Assembly (NCBI GenBank): GCA_934255435.1 | Contig: CAKQNZ010000038.1 | Span: forward strand, 1-15,401 | Direction of reading: 5' to 3' | From: an uncultured Clostridia bacterium | GTDB lineage: Bacteria; Bacillota; Clostridia; Peptostreptococcales; Anaerovoracaceae | DNA: 15,401 nucleotides | In this document: in pieces, positions 1 through 8,013 of the stretch | How the letters are laid out: each line of letters opens with the position of its first letter | Position numbering within the stretch: position 1 is the stretch's first letter | The notes under the pieces: generated by a model | What the model saw: the letters and a program-made list of their open reading frames with translations, nothing else | Told to the model about the DNA's origin: nothing | The model's database searches: none | Program-made: the position numbers and the translations under genes

Positions 1-102
1 GCATTCTGCAATGCAGTAGGGCTCCAGTACGTATCATGCTCACCGTTCAGAGTTCCTATCGCAAGACTGGCAGCAGCTCAGGCAGCGATCACTCAGAAAT
101 AA
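1..102 (+). CDS. ppdK: Pyruvate phosphate dikinase, C-terminal end (partial)
   Basis: Only the last 33 residues and a TAA stop are inside the window; the frame is open from base 1. The residues [20 protein letters not shown] are the conserved C-terminal signature of pyruvate phosphate dikinase, where the PEP/pyruvate-binding TIM barrel ends. The enzyme interconverts pyruvate, ATP and phosphate with PEP, AMP and pyrophosphate in the cytoplasm; in anaerobes it often serves glycolysis or gluconeogenesis. The catalytic His and Cys residues lie upstream of the window, so activity cannot be judged. The gene faces the phosphoribosyltransferase gene and the two appear to share the hairpin at 214-254. 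Assignment rests on a short but very distinctive motif. Confidence 0.9.
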   Translation, partial: AFCNAVGLQYVSCSPFRVPIARLAAAQAAITQK

Positions 103-213
103 AAAATATATAGCATTTTATGGTGGGATGCGTTATAATGAAGATATAGTGATTCCAATTCCATGAAATGTCAGGATCATTCAACACAGGACATGATGAT
201 GATTTTATATATG

Positions 214-254
214 AAAGAAGCCTCCGGAACTGTTCAAGTTCAGGAGGCTTCTTT
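214..254. terminator. Bidirectional hairpin terminator between ppdK and the purine phosphoribosyltransferase
   Basis: A perfect 12-bp stem pairs 214-225 (AAAGAAGCCTCC) with 243-254 (GGAGGCTTCTTT). The 17-nt loop can add an inner GAAC/GTTC helix (227-230 with 238-241). The stem begins with A's and ends with T's, so it can serve both converging genes. The T-tracts are short (TTTCT on the plus strand), so efficiency is uncertain. The remaining bases between the two genes (103-213 and 255-314) show no convincing gene. Confidence 0.75.
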
Positions 255-314
255 CTATGATCCTGCATATGCTGTAAGATCAAATCAACGAGTCTTTTAT
301 ATTATTTTCTGTAT

Positions 315-869
315 TTACTCTTTTATCGTACCGTCAGCATTGAAAAGCGGGAGCTGCTCCAGTGCTGTGATATCGTCTCTGTTCATTGAATCACCTTCAG
401 CAAGTACAGCCATCTTTCCGGCAACAATGCCGCCGGATTTTTGTACAAGTGTTTCAAGGGATCTCAGAGAAGCACCGGTACTTATAACATCATCAACGAT
501 AAGCACACGGCGATCTTTTAAACGGGCAGTTTCATTTTTGCCAAGGCACAGTGTCTGGGTATGCTGTGTCGTGAGAGAATCAACATCAGAAGTTATCACG
601 TCTTCCATATAAACCTTGACGCCTTTTCTGGCGATGATATAGTCGTTCATATCTGCCTGACGGGCCATCTCATAGGCAAGAGGGATACTCTTAGCTTCGG
701 CTGTCATTATGATATCGAATTCAGGCGCACGTTTCAGCAGTTCTGCCGCTGCTGCCTTTGTTATCTCTACATCCCCGAAGAGGATGAAAGCTGCGATACT
801 CATGTTTTCGTTAACAGGGAAAAGTTCGAGTTTCCTTTTTAAACCTGCTATTTCCATTTCATAGTACAT
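315..869 (-). CDS. Purine phosphoribosyltransferase (adenine/xanthine PRTase-like)
   Basis: A 184-residue type I phosphoribosyltransferase that would join a purine base to PRPP to make the nucleotide and pyrophosphate. The PRPP-binding motif VLIVDDVISTGAS is at residues 122-134, preceded by the family's hydrophobic strand. The segment AEAKSIP (58-64) and the ARKG loop (80-83) resemble adenine and xanthine PRTases, but the sequence is not canonical Apt. The base used is therefore not settled, and no gene symbol is given. Start is ATG at 867-869 with a modest GGTGGT ribosome binding site. It lies 41 bases downstream of the purine permease gene on the same strand, so import and conversion of the base are probably co-expressed from the promoter at 2327-2355. 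A second purine PRTase (hpt) is present at 11163. Confidence 0.85.
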   Translation of the reverse strand: MYYEMEIAGLKRKLELFPVNENMSIAAFILFGDVEITKAAAAELLKRAPEFDIIMTAEAKSIPLAYEMARQADMNDYIIARKGVKVYMEDVITSDVDSLTTQHTQTLCLGKNETARLKDRRVLIVDDVISTGASLRSLETLVQKSGGIVAGKMAVLAEGDSMNRDDITALEQLPLFNADGTIKE

Positions 870-910
870 TTTAATACCACCATTTCATTTTTATTATGAC
901 CGGGCATGTA

Positions 911-2266
911 TCAGACTACAAGGGTTATTATCCTTATAGCGAACAGTCCTGCCGATATCCACATAACAGGATGGATATCCTTTATCTTTCCAGTGAAGAT
1001 CCTTACGATAACGTATGATAACATACCAAACATGATGCCGTTTGCGATGGAATATGTGAAAGGCATCATGATGATCGCCATGAATCCGCTTATAGCACCC
1101 GCAGCGTCTTCAGAGAAGTCCATGTTCTTTACAGAACTGAGCATAAGAAGTCCTACGAACACCAGTGCAGGAGTCGTGGCAAATCCCGGTATTGCCAGGA
1201 ATACAGGAGAGATCAGCAGAGAAAGAAGGAACAGTACAGCAGTAGTTACTGAAGTAAGCCCTGTACGTCCGCCTGCTGCAGCTCCGGCACTTGATTCTAC
1301 ATAGCTTGTCACAGTGCTTGTACCAAGGCATGCACCAGCTATAGTACCTACAGCATCACTGAGCAGCGCATTGCTGGCTTTAGGCAGATCTCCGTTTTCA
1401 TCAAGAAGCTCGGCCTTGTTAGCTACTCCGACCAGTGTCCCTGCTGTATCGAAGAGATCCACGAACAGGAATGCGAATACGATGACTGCAAAATCAACGA
1501 TGTGTCCTGCAACATATCCGAAGTCAAAAGCGAACATAGTAGGTGCAGCAGGTTTTATTCCTGATGAGAAATCCGGGAACAGTGAGTATATGCCTGCGTC
1601 TATATCAACCTGATACCAGCCGATAGCCTGAGCCAGCATACCAAGCCCCCATGTGATCAGTATGCTCCAAAGGATATATCCGGTAACATTGAAATGATAG
1701 AGGATCACAAGGATCATAAGTCCTATGAATGCCAGAGCCACCTGTGGAGTACCTATGGAACCCAGGTTGACGAGCGTGGAGTCATCATTGATAGTGATGC
1801 CGGCACCCTGCAGTCCGACGAAAGTGATGAACAGGCCAATACCTGCAGTTATACCAAGCTTGAGATTGGCAGGGATCTTGTTTACAAGTGCTTCTCTGAA
1901 CTTGCACAGTGAAAGCAGTACGAATACGATACCTTCCACGAGGATAGCAGCCAGTGCGACTTTCCATGGGTCCTGTATGCCGGCAGCTGAAAGTTCACCG
2001 CATACTGTGTAGGCGAAATACGCATTAAGTCCCATTCCGCTGGCCAGTGCGATAGGATAGTTTGCCAGGAAAGCCATCAGCAGTGTAGCGAATGCTGCAG
2101 AAACTGCAGTGGCTGTGAATACTGATGCAGCATTCATGCCTGATGCAGACAGGATAGACGGATTGACAGCAAGTATATATACCATCGACAGGAAAGTCGT
2201 GATACCGGCCGTTATCTCCGTTCTTACGTTAGTGTTGTGTTCTTTGAGTTTGAATAGTTTTTCCAT
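911..2266 (-). CDS. NCS2-family purine permease (AzgA/PbuG-like)
   Basis: A polytopic membrane protein of 451 residues, the usual length for the AzgA-like branch of the nucleobase:cation symporter-2 family, which takes up adenine, guanine or hypoxanthine. Typical family segments are visible: the N-terminal EITAGITTFLSMVYILAVNP, GMGLNAYFAYTVCG near residues 78-90, the DLFDTAGTLVG segment, and the long conserved stretch with GTSTVTSYVESSAGAAAGGR. About 12-14 hydrophobic segments are apparent. The open frame extends 13 codons further upstream, but the ATG at 2264-2266 is preferred. It sits directly after GGAGGAG, matches the family N-terminus (MEKLFKLKEH), and leaves a leader consistent with the promoter at 2327-2355. 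The PRTase gene follows 41 bases downstream, forming a salvage operon. Exact substrate is inferred only to the level of purine base. Confidence 0.93.
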   Translation of the reverse strand: MEKLFKLKEHNTNVRTEITAGITTFLSMVYILAVNPSILSASGMNAASVFTATAVSAAFATLLMAFLANYPIALASGMGLNAYFAYTVCGELSAAGIQDPWKVALAAILVEGIVFVLLSLCKFREALVNKIPANLKLGITAGIGLFITFVGLQGAGITINDDSTLVNLGSIGTPQVALAFIGLMILVILYHFNVTGYILWSILITWGLGMLAQAIGWYQVDIDAGIYSLFPDFSSGIKPAAPTMFAFDFGYVAGHIVDFAVIVFAFLFVDLFDTAGTLVGVANKAELLDENGDLPKASNALLSDAVGTIAGACLGTSTVTSYVESSAGAAAGGRTGLTSVTTAVLFLLSLLISPVFLAIPGFATTPALVFVGLLMLSSVKNMDFSEDAAGAISGFMAIIMMPFTYSIANGIMFGMLSYVIVRIFTGKIKDIHPVMWISAGLFAIRIITLVV

Positions 2267-2298
2267 TGCTCCTCCAAATAAATAATAAAATTGCAAAA

Positions 2299-2319
2299 GT
2301 TGCATCTGAACAATGCAAC
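2299..2319 (-). repeat. Inverted repeat at the predicted transcription start of the purine permease gene
   Basis: GTTGCAT (2299-2305) and ATGCAAC (2313-2319) form a perfect 7-bp inverted repeat around a 7-nt loop. A third copy of TTGCA lies at 2291-2295. With the promoter placed at 2327-2355 the repeat spans roughly +1 to +22 of the transcript. It could be an operator for a repressor or a 5'-end hairpin in the mRNA, where it is followed by TTTT. No known purine riboswitch core was recognised here. Function is inferred. Confidence 0.5.
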
Positions 2320-2326
2320 AATTTTA

Positions 2327-2355
2327 ATTATATTATTTTTGAATATTATTTACAA
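2327..2355 (-). promoter_or_regulatory. Promoter of the purine permease - PRTase operon
   Basis: Reading the minus strand, TTGTAA (2355-2350) and TATAAT (2332-2327) are separated by 17 bases, a near-ideal housekeeping-sigma promoter. Transcription would start near 2320, giving a leader of about 54 nt before the ATG at 2266. Confidence 0.7.
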
Positions 2356-2406
2356 CTGAAAGAAAAAGTTTTTTAATTGTCAGTAAACGGTTATATCACA
2401 CATTGA

Positions 2407-2434
2407 TTGAAAAACTGAAGTCATGTGCTATAAT
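2407..2434 (+). promoter_or_regulatory. Promoter of the crotonase gene
   Basis: TTGAAA (2407-2412) and TATAAT (2429-2434) are separated by 16 bases, and the -10 box is preceded by TGC, an extended -10 element. The predicted start near 2441 falls after the first in-frame ATG (2423), which rules out that upstream start for the protein. Confidence 0.75.
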
Positions 2435-2470
2435 ATATGTAGTGAAAAGAAAGGGCACATGGTGAGAAAA

Positions 2471-3244
2471 ATGGAATTTGTCAGATTAGAAAAAAAAGAA
2501 AAGATAAGAATACTTACTATTTCCAGAGAATCGGTGCTCAATGCGCTGAACCGTCAGGTGCTGGAGGAGATCTCAGACACCGTAGGAATGCTGGAAAATG
2601 ATGATGATGCTGAGGTCCTGATAATCACTGGCACAGGACGTGCTTTCGTAGCAGGAGCAGACATCAAGACTCAGAGTGATTTCAACGAAGAGGAGGCAGG
2701 TGAATGGGGCAGATATGGCAGCAGTATATTCCGCAGGATAGAGCTGCTTGAATTTCCGACTATCGCTGCAGTGAACGGATATGCACTGGGGGGCGGATGT
2801 GAGCTGGCCATGAGCTGTGATATCATAATCGCCGATGAAAAAGCAAAATTCGGTCAGCCTGAAGTCAAGCTGGGTGTCATACCGGGATTTTCGGGAACGC
2901 AGAGACTTCCGAGAAGAGTAGGAGTCAGCAAAGCAAAAGAACTGCTTTATACTGGTGAAATGATAGATGCCAGGGAAGCTGTCAGGATCGGCCTTGCCAA
3001 CAGAGTTTCAAGTCACGGTCACGTCATGGACGATGCACTGGAACTTGCTGAGACTATAATGAAGAACGCTCCGCTGGCGCTCAAGTATGCAAAGATCGCC
3101 GTAGATGAAGGCATAGAAACAGACATAGATTCGGCCATAGAAATCGAGAACAAAGTTTTCAGGAAGACCTTTGATACAGAAGACCAGAAAGAAGGCATGA
3201 GAGCTTTCATCGAAAAAAGACCGCCGGTATTCAGAAAAAGATAG
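2471..3244 (+). CDS. Enoyl-CoA hydratase/isomerase (crotonase family), probably 3-hydroxybutyryl-CoA dehydratase
   Basis: A soluble 257-residue crotonase-fold protein, the usual length. The oxyanion-hole segments AGADI (61-65) and GGGCEL (107-112) are present, as are both catalytic glutamates of true hydratases: Glu111 in GGGCELAMSCD and Glu131 in FGQPEVKLGVIPG. It should therefore hydrate 2-enoyl-CoA reversibly rather than only isomerise; the short-chain substrate is inferred from resemblance to clostridial Crt. The ATG at 2471 is chosen because GGTGA lies five bases before it, the N-terminus MEFVRLEKK matches the family, and the promoter gives a 30-nt leader. The ATG at 2459 is a possible alternative; the ATG at 2423 overlaps the promoter. 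The gene appears to be transcribed alone. No thiolase, dehydrogenase or acyl-CoA dehydrogenase gene is adjacent, so its pathway cannot be read from context. No strong terminator follows it. Confidence 0.92.
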   Translation: MEFVRLEKKEKIRILTISRESVLNALNRQVLEEISDTVGMLENDDDAEVLIITGTGRAFVAGADIKTQSDFNEEEAGEWGRYGSSIFRRIELLEFPTIAAVNGYALGGGCELAMSCDIIIADEKAKFGQPEVKLGVIPGFSGTQRLPRRVGVSKAKELLYTGEMIDAREAVRIGLANRVSSHGHVMDDALELAETIMKNAPLALKYAKIAVDEGIETDIDSAIEIENKVFRKTFDTEDQKEGMRAFIEKRPPVFRKR

Positions 3245-3367
3245 TCTGAATAATTACAAAAATCGTGCGTCAGCAAAATTTGCTTGCTTTAGATATTATA
3301 AAGTGATATTATCATATGGTACATTTTCTTAAAGTGTATTAATTTAGAATAGTAGAGATGGTATCGT

Positions 3368-4015
3368 ATGGAGATTGAATTAAAGTATAAGATTCCTGCA
3401 ATGGCAATTGCTGATGATATCTGGAAAGACGATATTTTTTCGGATATCGAAGAAGAAGGTTCAAGAGAGGAACTTTATCTGGATGCGAAGTATTTTGACA
3501 CATCACGATGTGATCTTGCAAAGAATGAAATCGCTTACAGAGTGAGAAGCGAAGGCGAGCATATAGTGGCTTCTCTCAAGTGGAAAGGACACTGTGAAGG
3601 CGGGCTGCACACAAGAGAAGAGATAAATGTGCCGGTGATGGATGATGAACCGGATGTTTCTGTTTTCAGTGAAAGCGAGATAGGCCGTCAGCTGATGGAG
3701 ATACTTGAGGGCAAGGATGTGGAGTGCCTGGTCGAAACACGTTTCAACAGACGGCGTTTCAGGATAGACACAGGCAGCAGCATTTTTGAAGTCTCAGTGG
3801 ATACGGGCCGGATAGTGACAGCATACGGCGAACTTCCGATATCCGAGGTGGAGATCGAGCTGTTCTCTGGCGAAACAAGCGAAATGATAAAGATAGGACG
3901 AAAGCTCAGAGACAAATATGAGCTTGCAGCTGAAAATAAAAGCAAATATGCGAGAGGCGTAGAGCTTATCAAAGCCAGTATGGGCGATGGGGATATGCCG
4001 GACATAACAGAATAA
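3368..4015 (+). CDS. CYTH domain protein (putative inorganic triphosphatase/triphosphate-binding)
   Basis: A 215-residue single-domain protein of the CYTH superfamily (CyaB-thiamine triphosphatase), whose members form an eight-stranded tunnel binding triphosphate and metal ions. The defining N-terminal ExExK motif is present as E2-I-E4-L-K6. Basic and acidic tunnel residues follow in order: YFDT (42-45), YRVR (57-60), SLKWKG (69-74), REE (83-85), TRFNRR, the VSVDTG strand, EVEIEL, and KSKYARG near the C-terminus. Bacterial relatives such as E. coli YgiF cleave inorganic triphosphate; whether this one does is inferred. ATG at 3368 has only a weak GAGATGG ribosome binding site, and no good promoter was found in 3245-3367, so it may be weakly expressed or read through from the crotonase gene. 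It ends at a strong terminator (4023-4058). Confidence 0.85.
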   Translation: MEIELKYKIPAMAIADDIWKDDIFSDIEEEGSREELYLDAKYFDTSRCDLAKNEIAYRVRSEGEHIVASLKWKGHCEGGLHTREEINVPVMDDEPDVSVFSESEIGRQLMEILEGKDVECLVETRFNRRRFRIDTGSSIFEVSVDTGRIVTAYGELPISEVEIELFSGETSEMIKIGRKLRDKYELAAENKSKYARGVELIKASMGDGDMPDITE

Positions 4016-4022
4016 ATAAAGT

Positions 4023-4058
4023 AACGGGTATATCGCTGATATAAGATATACCCGTTTT
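4023..4058. terminator. Terminator shared by the CYTH gene and mnmM
   Basis: A 12-bp stem pairs 4023-4034 (AACGGGTATATC) with 4045-4056 (GATATACCCGTT) around a 10-nt loop, followed by T's through 4058. It lies between the converging CYTH and mnmM genes, only 12 bases from the mnmM stop codon. The T-tract favours plus-strand termination; minus-strand use is possible (A-rich flank on the left). Confidence 0.8.
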
Positions 4059-4070
4059 ATGTTTCGGATG

Positions 4071-4646
4071 TTATTTCTTTGTTATGAGAAGAAGTTCGGG
4101 CGGAGCCGAGTGCTGGTTCAGCATCTGCACATATGAAACATGGAATTCTGAAGCATCAAGTGATGAAGCCATTTCAAGCAGCGCAGATTTTTCCTCGCTG
4201 CCTCCGGTATGACCGCTGTACATGGTAATACTTATAAGGCCTCCGGGCGCAAGCAGTGTCAGGCATTTTTTCACGGCTGATATGGTAGATGAAGCTGAAG
4301 TTATACATTTCTTGTCTGAACCGGGCAGGTATCCCAGATTGAATACGGCGATATCCACAGGACCAGATATATAATGATCTATATATTCATGGCCGTCGCA
4401 TATGAGTTTTATACTGCCATTGCCGAGTTCTTCAGAGAAGCCGTTTGAACGGAGCCTTTGTTCTGTTTCGCTGATTGCCTTCTGCTGTATATCGAAAGCA
4501 AAAAGCTGTTTTGGTCTGCACTGTGCAAGACTCAGTGTATCGTGGCCATTGCCGCATGTGGCGTCCACGATTGTGCTGGAATGCCGTATATAGCCATGTA
4601 TCATATACATGGCGAAACCGGTGGTGTTTCGTATGATGTTTTCCAT
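4071..4646 (-). CDS. mnmM: tRNA (mnm5s2U34) methyltransferase MnmM (YtqB family)
   Basis: A 191-residue class I SAM-dependent methyltransferase. The SAM-binding motif I is VDATCGNGHDT (27-37), followed by an acidic residue ending strand 2 (FAFD, 49-52). The family-specific motifs NLGYLPG (103-109) and NQHSAPPELLLI (177-188) identify the YtqB group, previously called a putative rRNA methylase. In Gram-positive bacteria this enzyme is known to make the final methylation of 5-aminomethyl-2-thiouridine at the tRNA wobble position. Start is the ATG at 4644-4646 with AAAGGAA five bases upstream. It is transcribed alone from a strong promoter (4682-4710) that stands back-to-back with the tig promoter, and ends at the shared hairpin 4023-4058. 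No truncation or odd composition was seen. Confidence 0.88.
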   Translation of the reverse strand: MENIIRNTTGFAMYMIHGYIRHSSTIVDATCGNGHDTLSLAQCRPKQLFAFDIQQKAISETEQRLRSNGFSEELGNGSIKLICDGHEYIDHYISGPVDIAVFNLGYLPGSDKKCITSASSTISAVKKCLTLLAPGGLISITMYSGHTGGSEEKSALLEMASSLDASEFHVSYVQMLNQHSAPPELLLITKK

Positions 4647-4681
4647 AGCAGTTCCTTTCCTTGAATTCAGTGTTCGTACAC

Positions 4682-4710
4682 ATTATGTTACTGCAAAAAA
4701 ATATTGTCAA
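4682..4710 (-). promoter_or_regulatory. Promoter of mnmM
   Basis: On the minus strand, a perfect TTGACA (4710-4705) is separated by 17 bases from CATAAT (4687-4682, five of six matches). The start would be near 4675, giving a leader of about 30 nt before the ATG. Confidence 0.75.
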
Positions 4711-4718
4711 GGTTCGTA

Positions 4719-4747
4719 TTTACTTTTTTATATAAAAGATGTATAAT
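4719..4747 (+). promoter_or_regulatory. Promoter of the tig-clpP-clpX operon
   Basis: TTTACT (4719-4724) and TATAAT (4742-4747) are separated by 17 bases; the start would be near 4754, with a 35-nt leader. The -35 boxes of this promoter and that of mnmM are only 8 bases apart, so the two polymerases may compete. No CIRCE or CtsR operator was recognised, which argues against classical heat-shock repression here. Confidence 0.65.
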
Positions 4748-4788
4748 ATCATGAACTATGTGTTTATAATCGAGGAGGATATATATTC

Positions 4789-6072
4789 ATGAAACCAACA
4801 TTAATTTCAAAAGAAAACAACGAAGCAAAATTCACTATGGAGTTTTCTGCCGAAGAATTTGAAAATGCTATTATCAAAGCATATCAGGCACAGAAGGATA
4901 AATTCGAGGTAGACGGATTCAGAAAGGGCAAAGCACCGAGAAGCATAATCGAAAAGAAATACGGTGAAGGCATCTTCTTTGAAGAAGCTATCGACAATCT
5001 TTTCTCAATGAACTATCCGGTAGCGCTTGACGAGCTGGAACTCAGAGTCATCGATCAGCCGAAAGCAGAGTTCAGCCAGGTAAAGAAAGGCGAAGGCTTT
5101 ACAGTTACTATCACAGTAACATGCTATCCTGAAGTGGAAGTCAAGGATTACAAAGGCGTAGAGATCGAAAAAGTAAGCTCCGAAGTGACTGATGAAGATG
5201 TTGAAAAAGAACTTGAAAATATCGCATCGAGAAATTCAAGAATGGTAGCTGTAGACAGACCTGCCAAAGAAGGCGATACAGTCCTGATCGATTATGAGGG
5301 CTGGGTAGGCGATACGAAGTTCGATGGAGGAACCGCTGAAAGACAGCCGCTGAAACTGGGTTCAGGCACATTCATCCCTGGATTTGAAGAGCAGCTTGTT
5401 GGTGTCAGCAACGGAGAAGAGAAAGACGTCAAAGTCACTTTCCCTGAAGAATATCATGCTGAAGACCTTGCAGGCAAAGAAGCTGTCTTCAAGTGCAAAG
5501 TACATGAAGTAAAAGAGCAGGAGATCCCTGAGATCAACGATGAATTCGTAAAAGACGTAAGTGAATTCGATACTCTTGACGAATACAAGGCAGATCTGAG
5601 AGAACAGCTGGAAAAGGCTGCAGCAGTAAAAGCTGAAAACAAGATGAAGAACAATGTCATCGAAGCTGTCTTCAATGCAAACGATATCGATGTACCGGAG
5701 GTAATGGTAGAAAGCGAGATCGACAACATGATGTCAGAATTCGATCAGCAGCTCAGAGGTCAGGGCATGGATCTCCAGTCATATTTCAAGTATGTAGGAG
5801 CAGATCCGGCTGATTTCAGAAAAGAACTCAGAGACGATGCTTTCAAGAAGACAAAGACAAGAATGCTGGTTACTGCAGTTGCAGAGCAGGAAGACTTTGA
5901 AGTTACAGATGAAGAAATCTCAGCAGAACTCGAAAAGATGGCTAAACAGTACGGTCTTGAAGTCGACAAGCTCAGAGAAATGATCGGTGTTGAGAATGTC
6001 GGTGTCATCGCAGGCGACATCAAGATCAGAAAAGCAGTAGAGTTCATGTATGACAATGCTGTAAAAAAATAA
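4789..6072 (+). CDS. tig: Trigger factor (ribosome-associated chaperone and peptidyl-prolyl isomerase)
   Basis: A 427-residue protein, the standard length, that binds the ribosome exit tunnel and shields nascent chains. The N-terminal ribosome-binding domain holds the signature FRKGKAPRSIIEKKYGEG (44-61). The FKBP-type isomerase domain (about 160-245) starts at GDTVLIDYEGWVGDTKFDGG and includes FIPGFEEQLVG. The remaining helical arm domain is charged and runs to the C-terminus. ATG at 4789 follows GAGGAGG with a ten-base spacer. It opens the proteostasis operon and is followed 44 bases later by clpP, an order typical of Clostridia that couples folding of new proteins to degradation of failures. 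No defects seen. Confidence 0.98.
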   Translation: MKPTLISKENNEAKFTMEFSAEEFENAIIKAYQAQKDKFEVDGFRKGKAPRSIIEKKYGEGIFFEEAIDNLFSMNYPVALDELELRVIDQPKAEFSQVKKGEGFTVTITVTCYPEVEVKDYKGVEIEKVSSEVTDEDVEKELENIASRNSRMVAVDRPAKEGDTVLIDYEGWVGDTKFDGGTAERQPLKLGSGTFIPGFEEQLVGVSNGEEKDVKVTFPEEYHAEDLAGKEAVFKCKVHEVKEQEIPEINDEFVKDVSEFDTLDEYKADLREQLEKAAAVKAENKMKNNVIEAVFNANDIDVPEVMVESEIDNMMSEFDQQLRGQGMDLQSYFKYVGADPADFRKELRDDAFKKTKTRMLVTAVAEQEDFEVTDEEISAELEKMAKQYGLEVDKLREMIGVENVGVIAGDIKIRKAVEFMYDNAVKK

Positions 6073-6116
6073 AACTGCGTGAATAAATTTATATTGATCA
6101 GAAGGAGGTCCGGATC

Positions 6117-6698
6117 ATGGCAGTGATACCATATGTGATAGAACAGACGAGCAGAGGAGAAAGGTCGTATGACATATATTCAAGACTGCTTAAAGACAGG
6201 ATAATATTTTTGGGCGAGGCGATAGATGAACATGTCGCCAGTCTTGTTGTTGCTCAGCTGCTGTTTCTTGAGGCAGAAGATCCGGATAAAGATATAAATG
6301 TGTATATAAACAGCCCCGGCGGTTCAGTTACCGCCGGTATGGCTATTTATGACACCATGAATTATATCAAACCGGAAGTTTCGACGATATGCGTCGGCAT
6401 GGCAGCAAGTATGGGAGCATTCCTTCTTTCGGCAGGACAGAAGGGAAAGCGCTACGCACTCCCTAATGCAGAGATAATGATACATCAGCCCCTTGGAGGT
6501 GTACAGGGTCAGGCTGAGGACATAAAGATCCATGCAGAATGGATACTTAAAACAAGAGAAAAACTCAACAGGATACTGAGTGAGAATACAGGACAGCCAT
6601 TAGATATTATCGCAAGAGATACAGACAGAGACAATTTTATGTCTGCAGAAGAAGCAGCTTCATACGGTCTTGTAGATAAAGTGATAAAAGACAGATAA
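6117..6698 (+). CDS. clpP: ATP-dependent Clp protease proteolytic subunit
   Basis: A 193-residue ClpP serine peptidase; fourteen copies form the barrel that degrades substrates unfolded by ClpX or other Clp ATPases. The catalytic triad is intact and at standard numbering: Ser98 in GMAASMGAF, His123 in MIHQPLGG, and Asp172 in the segment [10 protein letters not shown]. The N-terminal [25 protein letters not shown] is the usual axial-loop region, with only a very short propeptide, if any. ATG at 6117 has a strong AAGGAGG ribosome binding site. It lies 44 bases after tig and 18 bases before clpX and is co-transcribed with its partner ATPase. Only one clpP is present in the window. Confidence 0.98.
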   Translation: MAVIPYVIEQTSRGERSYDIYSRLLKDRIIFLGEAIDEHVASLVVAQLLFLEAEDPDKDINVYINSPGGSVTAGMAIYDTMNYIKPEVSTICVGMAASMGAFLLSAGQKGKRYALPNAEIMIHQPLGGVQGQAEDIKIHAEWILKTREKLNRILSENTGQPLDIIARDTDRDNFMSAEEAASYGLVDKVIKDR

Positions 6699-6716
6699 TG
6701 GGGGTAGAACGACCGA

Positions 6717-8000
6717 ATGAATAAATACGATGAAAATAACGAACTCAGATGTTCGTTCTGCGGAAAACCGCAGAGTCAGGTCAAAAGGCTCATAAGCGGT
6801 TCAGGTGTATATATATGTGATGAGTGTATCGCACTTTGTCAGGATATACTGAAATCAGAAGAAGAAAATCAGGTCAGAGACGGCATAATCGTCAATGAAG
6901 GCGAGACAAGACTGCCAAAACCAAAGGAGATCTTCGGGATCCTTTCAGATTATGTCATAGGTCAGGACGAAGCCAAGAAAGCCCTGGCTGTAGCGGTATA
7001 CAATCATTACAAGAGAATAAACAGTGAAAGAGGAGAAGACGATGTGGAGCTTCAGAAGAGCAATATCGTGATGGTAGGGCCGACAGGCTCCGGAAAGACT
7101 CTTCTGGCACAGACTCTGGCAAAGATACTCAATGTACCTTTTGCAATAGCCGATGCGACTGCACTTACAGAAGCCGGCTATGTGGGAGAGGACGTCGAGA
7201 ATATCCTGCTCAAGCTGATACAGGCAGCAGATTATGATATAGAAAAAGCACAGCGTGGCATAATATACGTTGATGAAATAGATAAGATTTCAAGAAAATC
7301 AGAAAATCCGTCGATAACAAGAGATGTCAGCGGCGAAGGTGTTCAGCAGGCACTGCTGAAGATCCTTGAAGGCACGGTGGCAAACGTGCCTCCTCAGGGC
7401 GGTCGCAAACATCCGCATCAGGATTTCCTGCAGTTCGATACGACGAATGTACTGTTCATATGCGGAGGTGCATTTGACGGACTGGATAAGGTAGTGCAGA
7501 GAAGGATCGGAGAGAAGACAATAGGGTTCAACTCCAACGTGGAGAGCAACAAGATCGAAAAGGCTGAACTTCTCAGGAACGTGCAGCCGGAGGATCTGCT
7601 GAAGTACGGTCTTATACCGGAATTCATAGGTAGACTTCCTGTTCTTGTGACTCTTGAGGAACTTTCCAAAGAAGCTCTTATCAAGATAATCACAGAGCCG
7701 AAGAATGCACTTATAAGACAGTATAAAAAACTGTTCGATATAGATGATGTCGAACTGGAGATAACCGATGATGCTGTAGAAGCTATAGCAGAAAAGGCTC
7801 TCGAACGCAAGACAGGCGCCAGAGGACTTCGAGGCATCATGGAAAAGATAATGACTAACATAATGTATGAGGTGCCGTCGAGAGACGATGTTGCAAAATG
7901 CATTATAACAAAAGAAACAGTGACAGAAGAAAAAGATCCCGATCTTGTATTGGCTGATGGACATACTGAAGAGAAGGAAGTGACTGCGGAGACAGCATAA
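6717..8000 (+). CDS. clpX: ATP-dependent Clp protease ATP-binding subunit ClpX
   Basis: A 427-residue AAA+ unfoldase that recognises substrates and feeds them to ClpP. The N-terminal zinc-binding domain carries Cys12, Cys15, Cys34 and Cys37. Walker A is GPTGSGKT (121-128), the pore loop GYVG is at 154-157, Walker [10 protein letters not shown] at 182-190, the second pore loop GGRKHPHQ near 228-235, and the ClpP-docking IGF loop at 269-271. The sensor-2 arginine lies in GARGLRGI. The C-terminus is an acidic tail, which varies between species. ATG at 6717 has a poor GGGGG ribosome binding site 18 bases after the clpP stop, so translation may depend on coupling with clpP. A terminator-like hairpin follows before lon. 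Confidence 0.98.
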   Translation: MNKYDENNELRCSFCGKPQSQVKRLISGSGVYICDECIALCQDILKSEEENQVRDGIIVNEGETRLPKPKEIFGILSDYVIGQDEAKKALAVAVYNHYKRINSERGEDDVELQKSNIVMVGPTGSGKTLLAQTLAKILNVPFAIADATALTEAGYVGEDVENILLKLIQAADYDIEKAQRGIIYVDEIDKISRKSENPSITRDVSGEGVQQALLKILEGTVANVPPQGGRKHPHQDFLQFDTTNVLFICGGAFDGLDKVVQRRIGEKTIGFNSNVESNKIEKAELLRNVQPEDLLKYGLIPEFIGRLPVLVTLEELSKEALIKIITEPKNALIRQYKKLFDIDDVELEITDDAVEAIAEKALERKTGARGLRGIMEKIMTNIMYEVPSRDDVAKCIITKETVTEEKDPDLVLADGHTEEKEVTAETA

Positions 8001-8013
8001 AAGAAAGTATGTG

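Noticed and set aside
111-254. A small RNA gene running from the TATAAT at 134-139 to the hairpin at 214-254
   Set aside because: No usable -35 box lies 16-18 bases upstream (TAGCAT at best), and the region is A/T-rich, so the -10 match is likely chance. The hairpin is explained as a terminator for the two converging genes.
2267-2326. Purine riboswitch in the leader of the purine permease gene
   Set aside because: The predicted leader is only about 54 nt and has none of the conserved junction and kissing-loop elements of the guanine/adenine riboswitch.
3270-3290. Terminator after the crotonase gene (AGCAAA/TTTGCT)
   Set aside because: The arms are separated by one base, so only about 4 bp can form around a real loop, and there is no proper T-tract.
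4748-4788. CIRCE or CtsR heat-shock operator before tig
   Set aside because: No TTAGCACTC-N9-GAGTGCTAA element and no GGTCAAA tandem heptads are present in 4647-4788.
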